DNA of 64,000 nucleotides from assembly GCF_030816075.1 (NCBI RefSeq), contig NZ_JAUSXO010000001.1:1240001-1304000 (forward strand), given 5' to 3'. The notes below the pieces were generated by a model. It saw only the letters and a list, made by a program, of their open reading frames with translations, made no database searches and was not told where the DNA came from. Origin of the DNA: Arthrobacter agilis. GTDB lineage: Bacteria; Actinomycetota; Actinomycetes; Actinomycetales; Micrococcaceae. The position numbers and the translations under genes were made by a program. Position 1 is the stretch's first letter. Each line of letters begins with the position of its first letter. Of the stretch, positions 8,296 through 19,753 are shown piece after piece.

Positions 8296-9034
8296 TTGGC
8301 ACCTGGTGCAGACAGCAAGACGACGGCGACCGGTCGGAGCGTCCTCATCACAGGCGGCAACCGGGGCATCGGGCTTGCTATCGCAAAGGTATTCGTAGCC
8401 AACGGCGACAAGGTTGCCATCACCTACCGAAGTGGTGACGTCCCCGAGGGGATGCTCGGCGTCAGGGCCGACGTGACGAGCGAGGAGCAGATCGACGCCG
8501 CCTTCACGCAGGTCGAGGCCGAGCACGGCCCGGTGGAGGTCCTCGTGGCCAACGCCGGCATCACCCGCGACGTCCTGCTCCTGCGCATGAGCGAGAGTGA
8601 CTTCACCGACGTCATCGACACCAACCTCACGGGGGCGTTCCGCGTGGTCAAGCGCGCCTCCCGCGGCATGATCCGCCTCCGGCGCGGCCGCGTCATCCTG
8701 ATCTCGAGCGTCACGGGCCTGTACGGCGCGCCGGGGCAGATCAACTACTCGGCGTCCAAGGCGGGCCTCGTCGGCATCGCCCGGTCCCTGACCCGGGAGC
8801 TGGGCTCCCGCGGCATCACGGCGAACGTCGTCGCCCCCGGCTTCATCGACACCGACATGACGGCCGAACTGCCGGAGGAGACCCGCAAGAGCTACCTCGC
8901 CACGATCCCCGCCGGGCGCTTCGCATCCCCCGACGAGGTGGCCGGGGTCGTGTCCTGGCTGGCCGGTGACGCCGCCGGCTACATCTCGCGGTGCGGTCAT
9001 CCCGGTCGACGGCGGCCTCGGCATGGGCCACTGA
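8296..9034 (+). CDS. fabG: 3-oxoacyl-ACP reductase FabG, with a single-base frameshift near the C terminus
   Basis: TTG start at 8296 with GAGGAG seven bases upstream. NADPH motif TGGNRGIG (19-26), NAG at 86-88, and catalytic Ser138-Tyr151-Lys155 (ISSVTG...YSASK) identify an SDR-type beta-ketoacyl-ACP reductase of fatty acid synthesis. The frame as written reads past the normal end to 9102 with an Arg/His/Pro-rich tail. Removing one base at about 8989 (TCG-C-GGT-GCG) restores the family C terminus SGAVIPVDGGLGMGH and a stop at 9034. Because FabG is usually essential, a sequencing or assembly error is more likely than a true pseudogene. The next SDR gene follows after 88 bases. Confidence 0.87.
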
Positions 9035-9122
9035 CACCCGCCCACCGGCACCCCCAGCACCACCACCCGTACGGTCCCCGGCGCCGCCGGCACCATCCCT
9101 GATTCCGAGCACAAGGAGCACC

Positions 9123-9872
9123 ATGGCCACCCTCGAGGGAACCACAGCGATCGTCACCGGATCGTCCCGCGGCATCGGCGCGGACGTCGCGCAGCTGCTC
9201 GCCGCGCAGGGCGCGGCGGTCGTCGTCAACTACCGGCAGAAGGCACCCCGCGCCACCAAGGTGGTCGCCGGCATCGAGGCGGCGGGCGGCAGGGCCGTCG
9301 CGGTGGGCGCCGACCTGACCACTCCCGAGGGGCCGGCGGCGCTGGTCGACGCCGCCGTCTCGTCCTTCGGCGGACTCGACCTGCTCGTCCTCAACGCCTC
9401 GGGCGGCATGGAGACGTCGATGGGGGAGGACTACGCCCTGCGCCTGAACCGTGACGCACAGGTCGCCATGCTCACGGCCGCCGTCGAGGTCATGCCCGCG
9501 GGCTCGCGCGTGGTCTTCATCACCAGCCACCAGGCGCACTTCATCGAGAAGGTGGAGACGATGGACGCCTACGAGCCGGTGGCCCGGAGCAAGCGGGCCG
9601 GCGAGGACGCGCTGCGCGCCCTGATCCCGCAGCTCGAGGAGAAGGGCATCTCCCTCGTCGTCGTGTCCGGGGACATGATCGAGGGCACCGTGACCGCCAC
9701 GCTGCTCGACCGTGCGACGCCCGGGGCCATCGAGGCCCGCCGCCAGGAGGCCGGGCGCCTGTACTCGGTCGCCGAGTTCGCCGCGGAGATCGTCCGGATG
9801 GCGACCGCCGACGTCCCCACCGGCCACACGGAGTACGTGGGCGGTGCCGAGGACTTCCTCGCCAAGGGCTGA
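9123..9872 (+). CDS. Short-chain dehydrogenase/reductase
   Basis: 249 residues from ATG at 9123 (AAGGAG upstream). The Rossmann motif TGSSRGIGADVA and LVLNASGG are present. The catalytic region reads VFITSHQAHFIEKVETMDAYEPVARSK, so Ser and a YxxxxxxK-like arrangement (Tyr-Glu-Pro-Val-Ala-Arg-Ser-Lys) replace the canonical YxxxK. Because of this change, catalysis may differ from standard SDRs. It follows fabG in the same direction, a position taken by the enoyl reductase InhA in mycobacteria, but this protein does not look like InhA. Substrate unknown. Confidence 0.85.
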   Translation: MATLEGTTAIVTGSSRGIGADVAQLLAAQGAAVVVNYRQKAPRATKVVAGIEAAGGRAVAVGADLTTPEGPAALVDAAVSSFGGLDLLVLNASGGMETSMGEDYALRLNRDAQVAMLTAAVEVMPAGSRVVFITSHQAHFIEKVETMDAYEPVARSKRAGEDALRALIPQLEEKGISLVVVSGDMIEGTVTATLLDRATPGAIEARRQEAGRLYSVAEFAAEIVRMATADVPTGHTEYVGGAEDFLAKG

Positions 9873-10081
9873 GCCCTCCGGGGTGCGCTCGGTGCCGCGG
9901 CACCTGCTTGCCGGACGCCCTGACGGTGGCAGGCGGTCGGTTGCCGCCGGTCCCGCCTGCGGTCTTCGACCGGTCGCGCCTGCCGGCCGCCCCAGACGGT
10001 CCCATCACGGTCGCGAGCGGCCGGACGACGGTCTGCCCCGCCCGGCGGTCTCCGGCAGGTCAGGGACGGGCCGCGGACGCG

Positions 10082-10969
10082 TCAGAGGCCGGCGAGGTGC
10101 CGCACGACGTCGAGGTCGGGCAGGTCGAGCGCGGCGTCGGCCACCGCCCTCACGGCGGGTTTCGCCCTGAACGCCACGCCGAGCCCCGCGGCCGCGAGCA
10201 TGTCCAGGTCGTTCGCGCCGTCCCCGACGGCGATCGTCGCCGCGAGCGGCACGCCGGAGCGGTCGGCCTCGGAACGGAGCACCCGTTCCTTCTCCTGGCG
10301 GTCGACGACGGCGCCGGCCACCCGGCCGGTGAGCACCCCGGCGTCGATCTCGAGGTCGTTCGCGGTCGCGAAGGAGAGGCGGAGACGCTCGGCGAGCGGT
10401 GCCAGCACCTGGGAGAAGCCGCCCGAGACGACTCCGACCCGGTGCCCCGCCTCCCGGTACGCCGCGACGAGCTGCTCCGCGCCGTCGCTCAGCTCGATCC
10501 GGGCGACGACGTCGTCGATCACGGAGGCCGGCAGCCCCGCGAGGGCGCGCACCCGGTGGTGCAGGGACTGGGCGAAGTCGAGTTCGCCCCGCATGGCGGC
10601 CTCCGTCACGGCGGCGACCTCGGCCTCGCGGCCCGCGTGGGCGGCGAGCAGTTCGATGACCTCCTGCTTGATGAGCGTCGAGTCGACGTCCATGATCAGC
10701 AGCTTCGGGCCGGGCGCGTACACCGGCTGCGGGACGAGCGCTGCGCCGATACCGGTCGCGGCGCTCCAGCCGGACAGGCCCGCCCGCACCGCCGACGACG
10801 AGCCGGAGGGCAGCGTGATGTCGAGGGTCAGCACGTCGTAGGTCGCGGCCGCCGCGGGGGACTCACCCCGGATCTCCACGCCGAGTCCGCGCAGGGCCGC
10901 CCTCAGGCCGTCCCGGTGTCCGCCGTCGAGGTGCTGCGCGTAGGCGAGGACCCTGGCGTCGTCCGGCAT
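10082..10969 (-). CDS. serB: Phosphoserine phosphatase
   Basis: 295 residues from ATG at 10969 (AGGAG seven bases upstream). The HAD nucleophile motif DVDSTLI begins at residue 94, followed by VVSGGFSQVL (motif II/III) and GDGANDLDML (motif IV), and the N-terminal 85 residues form the ACT-like regulatory domain of SerB. The enzyme dephosphorylates 3-phosphoserine, the last step of serine synthesis. It is convergent with the SDR gene across about 210 bases that hold only a short palindrome (GGTGCCGCGGCACC at 9891-9904), and is divergent from the ABC ATPase. Confidence 0.93.
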   Translation of the reverse strand: MPDDARVLAYAQHLDGGHRDGLRAALRGLGVEIRGESPAAAATYDVLTLDITLPSGSSSAVRAGLSGWSAATGIGAALVPQPVYAPGPKLLIMDVDSTLIKQEVIELLAAHAGREAEVAAVTEAAMRGELDFAQSLHHRVRALAGLPASVIDDVVARIELSDGAEQLVAAYREAGHRVGVVSGGFSQVLAPLAERLRLSFATANDLEIDAGVLTGRVAGAVVDRQEKERVLRSEADRSGVPLAATIAVGDGANDLDMLAAAGLGVAFRAKPAVRAVADAALDLPDLDVVRHLAGL

Positions 10970-11151
10970 GTACCCACTCCTGTCCGCGCCGTCGGCGGCG
11001 CCGTCCTGTCCTGGTCGCGGTCGTGGTGCCGCCCGTCGATGCGGCACCGCGTACCGCCGGGCGTGTCAGGCGTCCCGGCCGGCGACGGGCGCCGTCCGCA
11101 CGGCCCGGTGGTTTCGCCACGGAGCCGCTCCTTAGCCTAGTGTCTAGGACC

Positions 11152-11937
11152 ATGTGCAACGTTCTGGAACTGGCGGGAGTGAGCCTCGTCAGGGGCGGCA
11201 AGACCCTCATCGACGACATCGACTGGCAGGTCCGGGAGGGCGAGCGCTGGGTGGTCATGGGTCCCAACGGGGCAGGCAAGACCACGCTGCTCCAGCTCGC
11301 CGGAGCCCGCCTGCATCCCACGCGCGGCGTCGTCGGGATCCTCGACGAGGTCATGGGCGCGGTGGACGTCTTCGAGCTGCGCCCCCGCATCGGCCTCGCC
11401 TCGGCCGCTTTGGCCGCCCAGGTACCGGACCACGAGACCGTGCTCGACGTCGTCGTCACGGCGTCCTACGGCGTGACCGGGCGGTGGCGCGAGCAGTACG
11501 AGCGCCTCGACGAGCGCCGGGCGTTCCGCCTGCTCGACACCTGGGGTGTGTCCCGCTTCATGAACCGCCGCTTCGGCTCCCTCAGCGAGGGGGAGCGCAA
11601 GCGGGTGCAGATCGCCCGGGCCCTCATGGCGGACCCGGAGCTGCTGCTCCTCGACGAGCCGGCCGCCGGCCTCGACCTCGCCGGCCGCGAGGACCTCGTG
11701 AAGCGCCTCGCCGAGCTCGCCCGCGACGAGGACGCGCCCGCGATGGTGCTCGTCACGCACCACCTCGAGGAGGTCCCGCCGGGCTTCACGCACGCGCTGC
11801 TGCTCCGTGACGGCGCGGTCGTCTCCGCGGGCCCCATCGGCGGCGTGCTGACCGAGGAGAACCTCGGCGCCGCGTTCGACGTCGCCCTGAAGGTCACCGA
11901 GGAGAACGGCCGCTACAGCGCCGTCGCCAGGGCGTGA
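11152..11937 (+). CDS. ABC transporter ATP-binding protein, stand-alone type
   Basis: 261 residues from ATG at 11152; no clear ribosome-binding site, so translation may be leaderless. Walker A GPNGAGKT (37-44), signature LSEGERKRVQIARAL, Walker B LLLLDEPAAGLD and the switch histidine in THHLEEVP are all intact. The ATPase resembles the YlmA/ModF-like group often found next to tRNA/rRNA methyltransferases in actinobacteria. No permease gene is adjacent; the neighbour 40 bases downstream is a TrmH-type methyltransferase, so a soluble role is possible. Confidence 0.9.
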   Translation: MCNVLELAGVSLVRGGKTLIDDIDWQVREGERWVVMGPNGAGKTTLLQLAGARLHPTRGVVGILDEVMGAVDVFELRPRIGLASAALAAQVPDHETVLDVVVTASYGVTGRWREQYERLDERRAFRLLDTWGVSRFMNRRFGSLSEGERKRVQIARALMADPELLLLDEPAAGLDLAGREDLVKRLAELARDEDAPAMVLVTHHLEEVPPGFTHALLLRDGAVVSAGPIGGVLTEENLGAAFDVALKVTEENGRYSAVARA

Positions 11938-11977
11938 GCACCGCCCCCGGCGTCCCCGCGGGCGTGGTGGGCCGCTG

Positions 11978-12802
11978 ATGCCCCTGATCGAGCTCGACAC
12001 GGCCGACGATCCGAGGATCGCCGACTACCGCAACCTCACCGACGTCCAGCTGCGCCTCGCCCGGGAGCCTGCCGAGGGCCTCTACATCGCGGAGAGCTCC
12101 AAGGTGCTGCGCCGGGCCGTCGACGCCGGGCACGCGCCGCGCTCGTTCCTGCTGGCTCCCAAGTGGCTGCCGGACCTCGAGGACGTGCTCGCGCGGTTCC
12201 CGTCCGTGCCGGCCTTCGTCGCGCCGGAGGCGACGCTCGAGGCGATCACCGGATTCCACCTGCATCGCGGCGCCCTCGCCGCGATGCACCGTCCGGCGCC
12301 GCTGCCGCTCGCCGACCTCCTGGCCTCCGCCCGCCGCGTCGCGGTGATCGAGGACATGGTGGACCACACCAACCTCGGCGCCGTGTTCCGGTCGGCCGCC
12401 GCGCTCGGGATCGATGCCGTCCTGATCAGCCCGCGCAGCGCCGATCCGCTCTACCGGCGCGCGGTGCGCGTCAGCATGGGCAGCGTCTTCCAGGTGCCCT
12501 GGGCGAGGCTCGGCTCCTGGCCGGAGGACCTCGCCGCCGTCCGCGGCGCCGGCTTCACCCTCGCGGCCCTGGCGCTCACCCCCGGAGCCGTGCCGCTCGG
12601 TGCGTTCCCCGCCCGGGAACACGAAAGGCTCGCCCTGCTGCTCGGCACCGAGGGGGCAGGCCTGACCGACGCCGCCCTCGCCCAGGCCGACGTCGCCCTG
12701 ACCATCCCCATGCACGGGGGCGTGGACTCCCTGAATGTCGCCGCGGCAGCCGCCGTCGCGTTCTGGGAGTGCCGGTACGACGACGCCCCGCCCGCGGTTT
12801 AG
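11978..12802 (+). CDS. TrmH/SpoU-family RNA methyltransferase
   Basis: 274 residues. An N-terminal substrate-binding domain (LYIAESSKVLRRAVDAG) precedes the SPOUT knot with its three motifs: DMVDHTNLGAVFRSAAALG, LLLGTEGAGL and IPMHGGVDSLNVAAAAAVA. The family transfers a methyl group from SAM to the 2'-O of a ribose in tRNA or 23S rRNA; the exact site cannot be read from sequence. It is transcribed with the ABC ATPase upstream. The GC-rich hairpin overlapping its stop (about 12787-12813) may end transcription before rpmE2. Confidence 0.9.
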   Translation: MPLIELDTADDPRIADYRNLTDVQLRLAREPAEGLYIAESSKVLRRAVDAGHAPRSFLLAPKWLPDLEDVLARFPSVPAFVAPEATLEAITGFHLHRGALAAMHRPAPLPLADLLASARRVAVIEDMVDHTNLGAVFRSAAALGIDAVLISPRSADPLYRRAVRVSMGSVFQVPWARLGSWPEDLAAVRGAGFTLAALALTPGAVPLGAFPAREHERLALLLGTEGAGLTDAALAQADVALTIPMHGGVDSLNVAAAAAVAFWECRYDDAPPAV

Positions 12803-12820
12803 CGGCGGGGCGGCTCCTGC

Positions 12821-12835
12821 GCTAGTATTACTAGC
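12821..12835 (+). promoter_or_regulatory. Perfect 15-bp palindrome upstream of rpmE2
   Basis: GCTAGTA-T-TACTAGC has 7-bp perfect arms around one base and contains TAGTAT, a good -10 hexamer. It lies 69 bases before the rpmE2 start. Cysteine-free L31 genes are often under zinc control (Zur) in other actinobacteria; this palindrome does not resemble the published mycobacterial Zur box, so it is reported as a promoter/operator candidate only. Confidence 0.4.
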
Positions 12836-12903
12836 TGGCCCAGTCGCCAACCTTTCAATCCCCCGTGCCTGGCAAAATCCAGGCAACCAGAGAAGGTAGT
12901 CCC

Positions 12904-13161
12904 GTGAAGTCTGATATCCACCCCAAGTACCAGTCGGTCGTTTTCCGCGACCTGGCCTCCGACAAGGCGTTCCTGACCAAGTCCACGGTCGGCTCGTCCA
13001 AGACCATCGAGTGGGAAGACGGCAACACCTACCCCCTCATCGAGGTCGAGATCTCCTCGGAGTCGCACCCGTTCTACACGGGCAAGCAGCGCATCATGGA
13101 CTCCGCCGGCCGCGTCGAGCGCTTCAACGCCCGCTTCAAGGGCTTCGGCGGCAAGAAGTAG
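12904..13161 (+). CDS. rpmE2: 50S ribosomal protein L31 type B (zinc-independent)
   Basis: 85 residues from GTG at 12904. The family core [18 protein letters not shown] and [20 protein letters not shown] is clear. No CxxC zinc motif is present, which defines the C-minus paralogue usually made when zinc is scarce. It stands alone between a methyltransferase gene and a strong terminator. Confidence 0.96.
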   Translation: MKSDIHPKYQSVVFRDLASDKAFLTKSTVGSSKTIEWEDGNTYPLIEVEISSESHPFYTGKQRIMDSAGRVERFNARFKGFGGKK

Positions 13162-13203
13162 TCCAGCTCCGCACCGGACGCACGGGCCCGAGCCTGTCCT
13201 CGA

Positions 13204-13236
13204 GGAAAAGCCACGCCCCTCCGGCGTGGCTTTTCC
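13204..13236 (+). terminator. Strong terminator hairpin after rpmE2
   Basis: Perfect 14-bp arms GGAAAAGCCACGCC and GGCGTGGCTTTTCC around the loop CCTCC, with the A/T ends forming the U-run. It starts 42 bases after the rpmE2 stop. Confidence 0.92.
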
Positions 13237-13386
13237 CGCTTAAGACGCACTGATCCGGAGTCCCCGGCGCGGGCCCAGGCCAGGCACCACGACCTGCAGC
13301 AGGACCTGCAGCACGACAGAGAACGCCACCACGACACCCACCACGACACCGAGGCGCCCGGCGGGCGGTCCGGAGAGGTCCAGATC

Positions 13387-14459
13387 ATGACATCGGCATC
13401 GGCATCGGCATCGGATACGGCACGCCTGCACGGCGAGTTCAAGACACCGGGCGGCAAGCTCACGGCCGTGGACCTCACGGTCCGGGACGGTCGCCTCGCG
13501 GACGTCTCCGTCAACGGCGACTTCTTCCTCGAACCGGACGAGGCGCTCCTCGACATCAACGCGGCGCTCGAGGGTCTCCCCGCCGACACGGCCCCGGGGG
13601 AGCTCGCCGCCGCCGTCACGGCACGCCTGGACCCGTCGGCCGTCCTGTTCGGGTTCTCGGCCGAAGCGATCGCCACGGCCGTCCGCCGTGCCCTGGGCAG
13701 GGCCACGAGCTTCGCGGACCACACCTGGGAGATCATCCCGCCCACGCCGCTCTCCACCGCGATGCACGTCGCCATGGACGAGGTCCTCACGCACGACGTC
13801 GGCACGGGTGCGCGGAATCCCACCCTCCGGTTCTGGGAGTGGCAGTCGCCCTCCGTGGTGATCGGCAGCTTCCAGTCCATGCGCAACGAGGTGGACCCCG
13901 ACGGGGCTGTCCGGCACGGCGTGACGGTGGTCCGGCGGATCAGCGGCGGGGGAGCCATGTTCATGGAGCACGGCAACGCCATCACCTACTCCATCTACGT
14001 CCCCCAGTCGCTCGTGGACGGCATGAGCTTCGCCGACTCGTACCCCTTCCTCGACGCCTGGGTCATGGAGGCACTGCAGGAGCTCGGTATCACCGCCTGG
14101 TACCAGCCCCTCAACGACATCGCCACCGAGCTGGGGAAGATCGGCGGTGCCGCGCAGAAGCGGCTCGCGAACGGCGGGATGCTGCACCACGTGACCATGA
14201 GCTACGACATCGACGCGGACAAGATGCTCGAGGTGCTCCGCATCGGCAAGGAGAAGATGTCGGACAAGGGGACGAAGAGCGCGAAGAAGCGCGTCGATCC
14301 GCTGCGCCGCCAGACGGGCAGGACCCGCGAGGAGATCATCGACGTCCTGATGAGCACCTTCCGCCGGCGCTACGGCGCCGTGGACGCCACCCTGTCCGAG
14401 GCCGAGCTCCGCCGCGCCGAGCAGCTCGTGGCGGAGAAGTTCGGCACGGAGGACTGGCT

Positions 14460-14475
<16 letters not shown>
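13387..14475 (+). CDS. Lipoate-protein ligase A family
   Basis: 362 residues. An N-terminal domain (about 12-108, GEFKTPGGKLTAVDLTVRDG) resembles the accessory LplA C-terminal domain placed in front. The catalytic LplA domain follows with VVRRISGGGAMF (lipoate-binding loop) and LGKIGGAAQKR, whose Lys is the key residue. The enzyme ligates lipoate or octanoate to carrier lysines of 2-oxoacid dehydrogenases or GcvH. The first codons are a hexamer tandem repeat (GGCATC, 13391-13414) that encodes SASASAS, so the true start could be slightly later. The gene converges on and overlaps pepN by 16 bases. Confidence 0.88.
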
Positions 14476-17072
<2,597 letters not shown>

Positions 17073-17181
17073 CCGGCCATTCAACCATGCACGCCGAGCC
17101 CGTTGTTTCCGGCAGATTAACTGCGCGTGTACCGGTGTGTGCGGGTGTGTACCGAGGGGTGATGCATGGCACTGTTGTCCC

Positions 17182-18748
17182 ATGTCCGAGCTTTTCGCTG
17201 ACTACGCAGCCGCCGCCCGCAAGACGCCCGCCTTCGACGAGATGTTCGACGCGGGGCACCTGCCGCGCACCGAGTACGGCCAGGTCGCCGCCGCCCTGGA
17301 CGCACTGAATCTCGCCGCCGTCACAGCACGGGCCGACTCGATGGCCCGCACCTTCCTCGACCGGGGCGTCACCTTCGACTTCGCCGGGGAGGAACGTCCC
17401 TTCCCCCTCGACATCGTGCCGCGCGTGATCGCCGGCTCCGACTGGGACACGCTCGAGCGCGGCGTGGCCCAGCGCGTGAAGGCCCTCGAGGCGTTCCTCA
17501 ACGACGTCTACGACAAGATGGCGGTGGTGTCCGACGGCGTGATCCCGCGCCGCCTCATCACCTCCAGCGCGCACTTCCACCGCGAGGTCGCGGGCTTCGC
17601 ACCCGCGGGCGGGGTCCGCGTGCACATCTCGGGGATCGACGTGGTCCGCGACCAGCAGGGCACCTTCCGCGTGCTCGAGGACAACGTGCGCGTCCCCAGC
17701 GGAGTCAGCTACGTGCTCGAGAACCGCCGCGCCATGGCCAAGGGCCTGCCCGAGGCGTTCGGCCAGCAGCGCGTCCGCCCCGTCGAGGAGTATCCCCGGC
17801 GCCTGCTCGCCGCCCTCCGGAAGACGGCGCCCCCCGGCGTCGAGGATCCCACGGTGGTCGTCCTGACCCCCGGCGTGTTCAACTCCGCGTACTTCGAGCA
17901 CACGCTGCTCGCCGGTCTCATGGGCGTGGAACTGGTCGAGGGCCGTGACCTCATCTGCCGTGGCAACCGCGTCTACATGCGGACGACGGGCGGGGGAGCA
18001 GCGCGTGGACGTCATCTACAAGCGCATCGACGACGAGTTCCTGGACCCGCTGCAGTTCCGTGCCGACTCCGTGCTCGGGTGCCCCGGCATCGTCAACGCG
18101 GCGCGCGCCGGCATGGTGACCATCGCCAACGCCGTCGGCAACGGCGTCGCCGACGACAAACTGGTCTACACCTACGTCCCGGACCTCATCCGGTACTACC
18201 TGGGCGAGGACCCGATCATCGCCAACGTGGACACGTACCGGCTCGAGGACGCCCCGGCGCGCGAGGAGGTCCTCGACCGGCTCGACGAGCTGGTGGTGAA
18301 GCCCGTGGACGGCTCCGGCGGCAAGGGTCTTGTCATCGGCCCGGACGCCACGAGGGCCGAGCTCGACACCCTCCGCGCGAAGATCCTCGAGGACCCGCGC
18401 GGCTGGATCGCGCAGCCCGTCCTGCAGCTCTCCACCGTGCCCACGATGTCCGGCGGCCAGTTCAGCCCCCGCCACGTGGACCTGCGCCCGTTCGCCGTGA
18501 ACGACGGCGAGGACGTGTGGGTCCTGCCCGGCGGGCTCACGCGCGTTGCCATGAAGGAGGGCTCCCTGATCGTCAACTCCAGCCAGGGCGGTGGCTCCAA
18601 GGACACCTGGGTGGTCGACGGCGAGGTCCGCGCGCCCGGGGAGGGTGCGGCGCCGCCGGAGCGACCGGTGGCCGTCCGCGAGCGCACCAGCGTCTGGCCG
18701 ATCGAGACCAACTGGCAGGACAAGCAGTCGGAACAGCAGCAGCAATGA
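17182..18748 (+). CDS. Circularly permuted ATP-grasp protein (DUF404/407), with a one-base frameshift
   Basis: From ATG at 17182 the frame encodes [18 protein letters not shown] and VYMRTT, then breaks at a run of five G at 17992-17996. Dropping one G gives [20 protein letters not shown] and continues in frame to 18748, yielding a protein of about 521 residues, the family norm. The second part holds [20 protein letters not shown], the nucleotide-binding loop, and [13 protein letters not shown]. These ATP-grasp enzymes are proposed amide ligases that act with alpha-E and transglutaminase-like partners encoded directly downstream here. A homopolymer indel suggests a read error; a genuine knock-out is possible. 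Confidence 0.86.
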
Positions 18749-18826
18749 CGCAGGCACCCTCCGACACCCCTCACGCCGGCACCACCGGGCACCCCTCCGC
18801 CCCGACACCCCTGGAAGGCAGGACCC

Positions 18827-19753
18827 ATGCTCAGCCGCATCGCTGAATCCCTCTTCTGGATCGGCCGCTATGTGGAGCGGGCCGACGGCACGGCGCGTAT
18901 CCTCGACGTCCACCTGGAACGGCTCAACCAGATGCCCCTGGCGCAGCAGCGGGAGACCTCCCGCCAGCTGCTGGGCGTCATGGGCAGCAGGCCGGAGAAG
19001 GAGGACACCGACCTCGCGGACCTCCTGCAGGCGCTGGCCTACGACCGGACGAGCGCCACCTCGATCGCCGGTGCCCTCGGGGCCGCCCGGGAGAACGCCC
19101 GGCGTGCCCGCGAGACGGTCTCCAGCAGCGTCTGGGAGAGCCTGAACACCACCTGGTACGGCCTGACCCAGCACCGCAAGGACGTCGTCGGGACATACCG
19201 GTTCTGCCACTGGGTGGTGGAGCGCACCGCGATGGTGCGCGGGCTCTCCGACACCACCATGAGCCACGACGAGTCCTGGCAGTTCCTCGTGCTCGGCCGC
19301 AGCCTGGAACGGGCCGACATGACCGCCCGGATGCTCTCGACCCACGACGTGCACGCGGCCGGCCTCTCCTGGGTCAACATGCTGCGGTGCGCCGGCGCGT
19401 ACGAATCGTTCCTGCGGACACGCCGGGCGTCCTTCGGGGACCAGCAGGCCGCCGAGTTCCTGCTCCTGGACCGCCTGTTCCCCCGCTCGATCGTCTACGC
19501 GCTGAGCGACGCCGAGAAGTGCCTGACCCAGCTCAACCCCGCGTACCAGCGCGTCGGCTTCATCAACGACGCGAGCCGGATCGTCGGTCAGGCCCGCACG
19601 TTCCTGGAGTTCCACCAGACCCGGGACCTGATGTCCGAACTGCCCGAGCACATGGACCGTGTCCAGAAGGCCTGCGCCAGGGCTTCGGACGCGGTCTCCC
19701 GTACGTACTTTTCCCAGGCGGACGAGCTGTCCTGGGTCGGAGAGGTCTCATGA
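18827..19753 (+). CDS. Alpha-E domain protein (DUF403)
   Basis: 308 residues, all alpha-helical in appearance. The N terminus LSRIAESLFWIGRYVERADG is the family signature, and a second related segment (FLVLGRSLERADMTARML) lies near 155-175. Function is not established; it always seems to occur with the circularly permuted ATP-grasp and a transglutaminase-like protein, as here, and has been suggested to take part in a peptide-ligation or protein-modification pathway. Its stop overlaps the next start as ATGA. Confidence 0.9.
   Translation: MLSRIAESLFWIGRYVERADGTARILDVHLERLNQMPLAQQRETSRQLLGVMGSRPEKEDTDLADLLQALAYDRTSATSIAGALGAARENARRARETVSSSVWESLNTTWYGLTQHRKDVVGTYRFCHWVVERTAMVRGLSDTTMSHDESWQFLVLGRSLERADMTARMLSTHDVHAAGLSWVNMLRCAGAYESFLRTRRASFGDQQAAEFLLLDRLFPRSIVYALSDAEKCLTQLNPAYQRVGFINDASRIVGQARTFLEFHQTRDLMSELPEHMDRVQKACARASDAVSRTYFSQADELSWVGEVS

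Noticed and set aside
9873..10081. Possible terminators after the second SDR gene
   Set aside because: Only short palindromes (AGGGCT-G-AGCCCT, GGTGCCGCGGCACC) without U-run.
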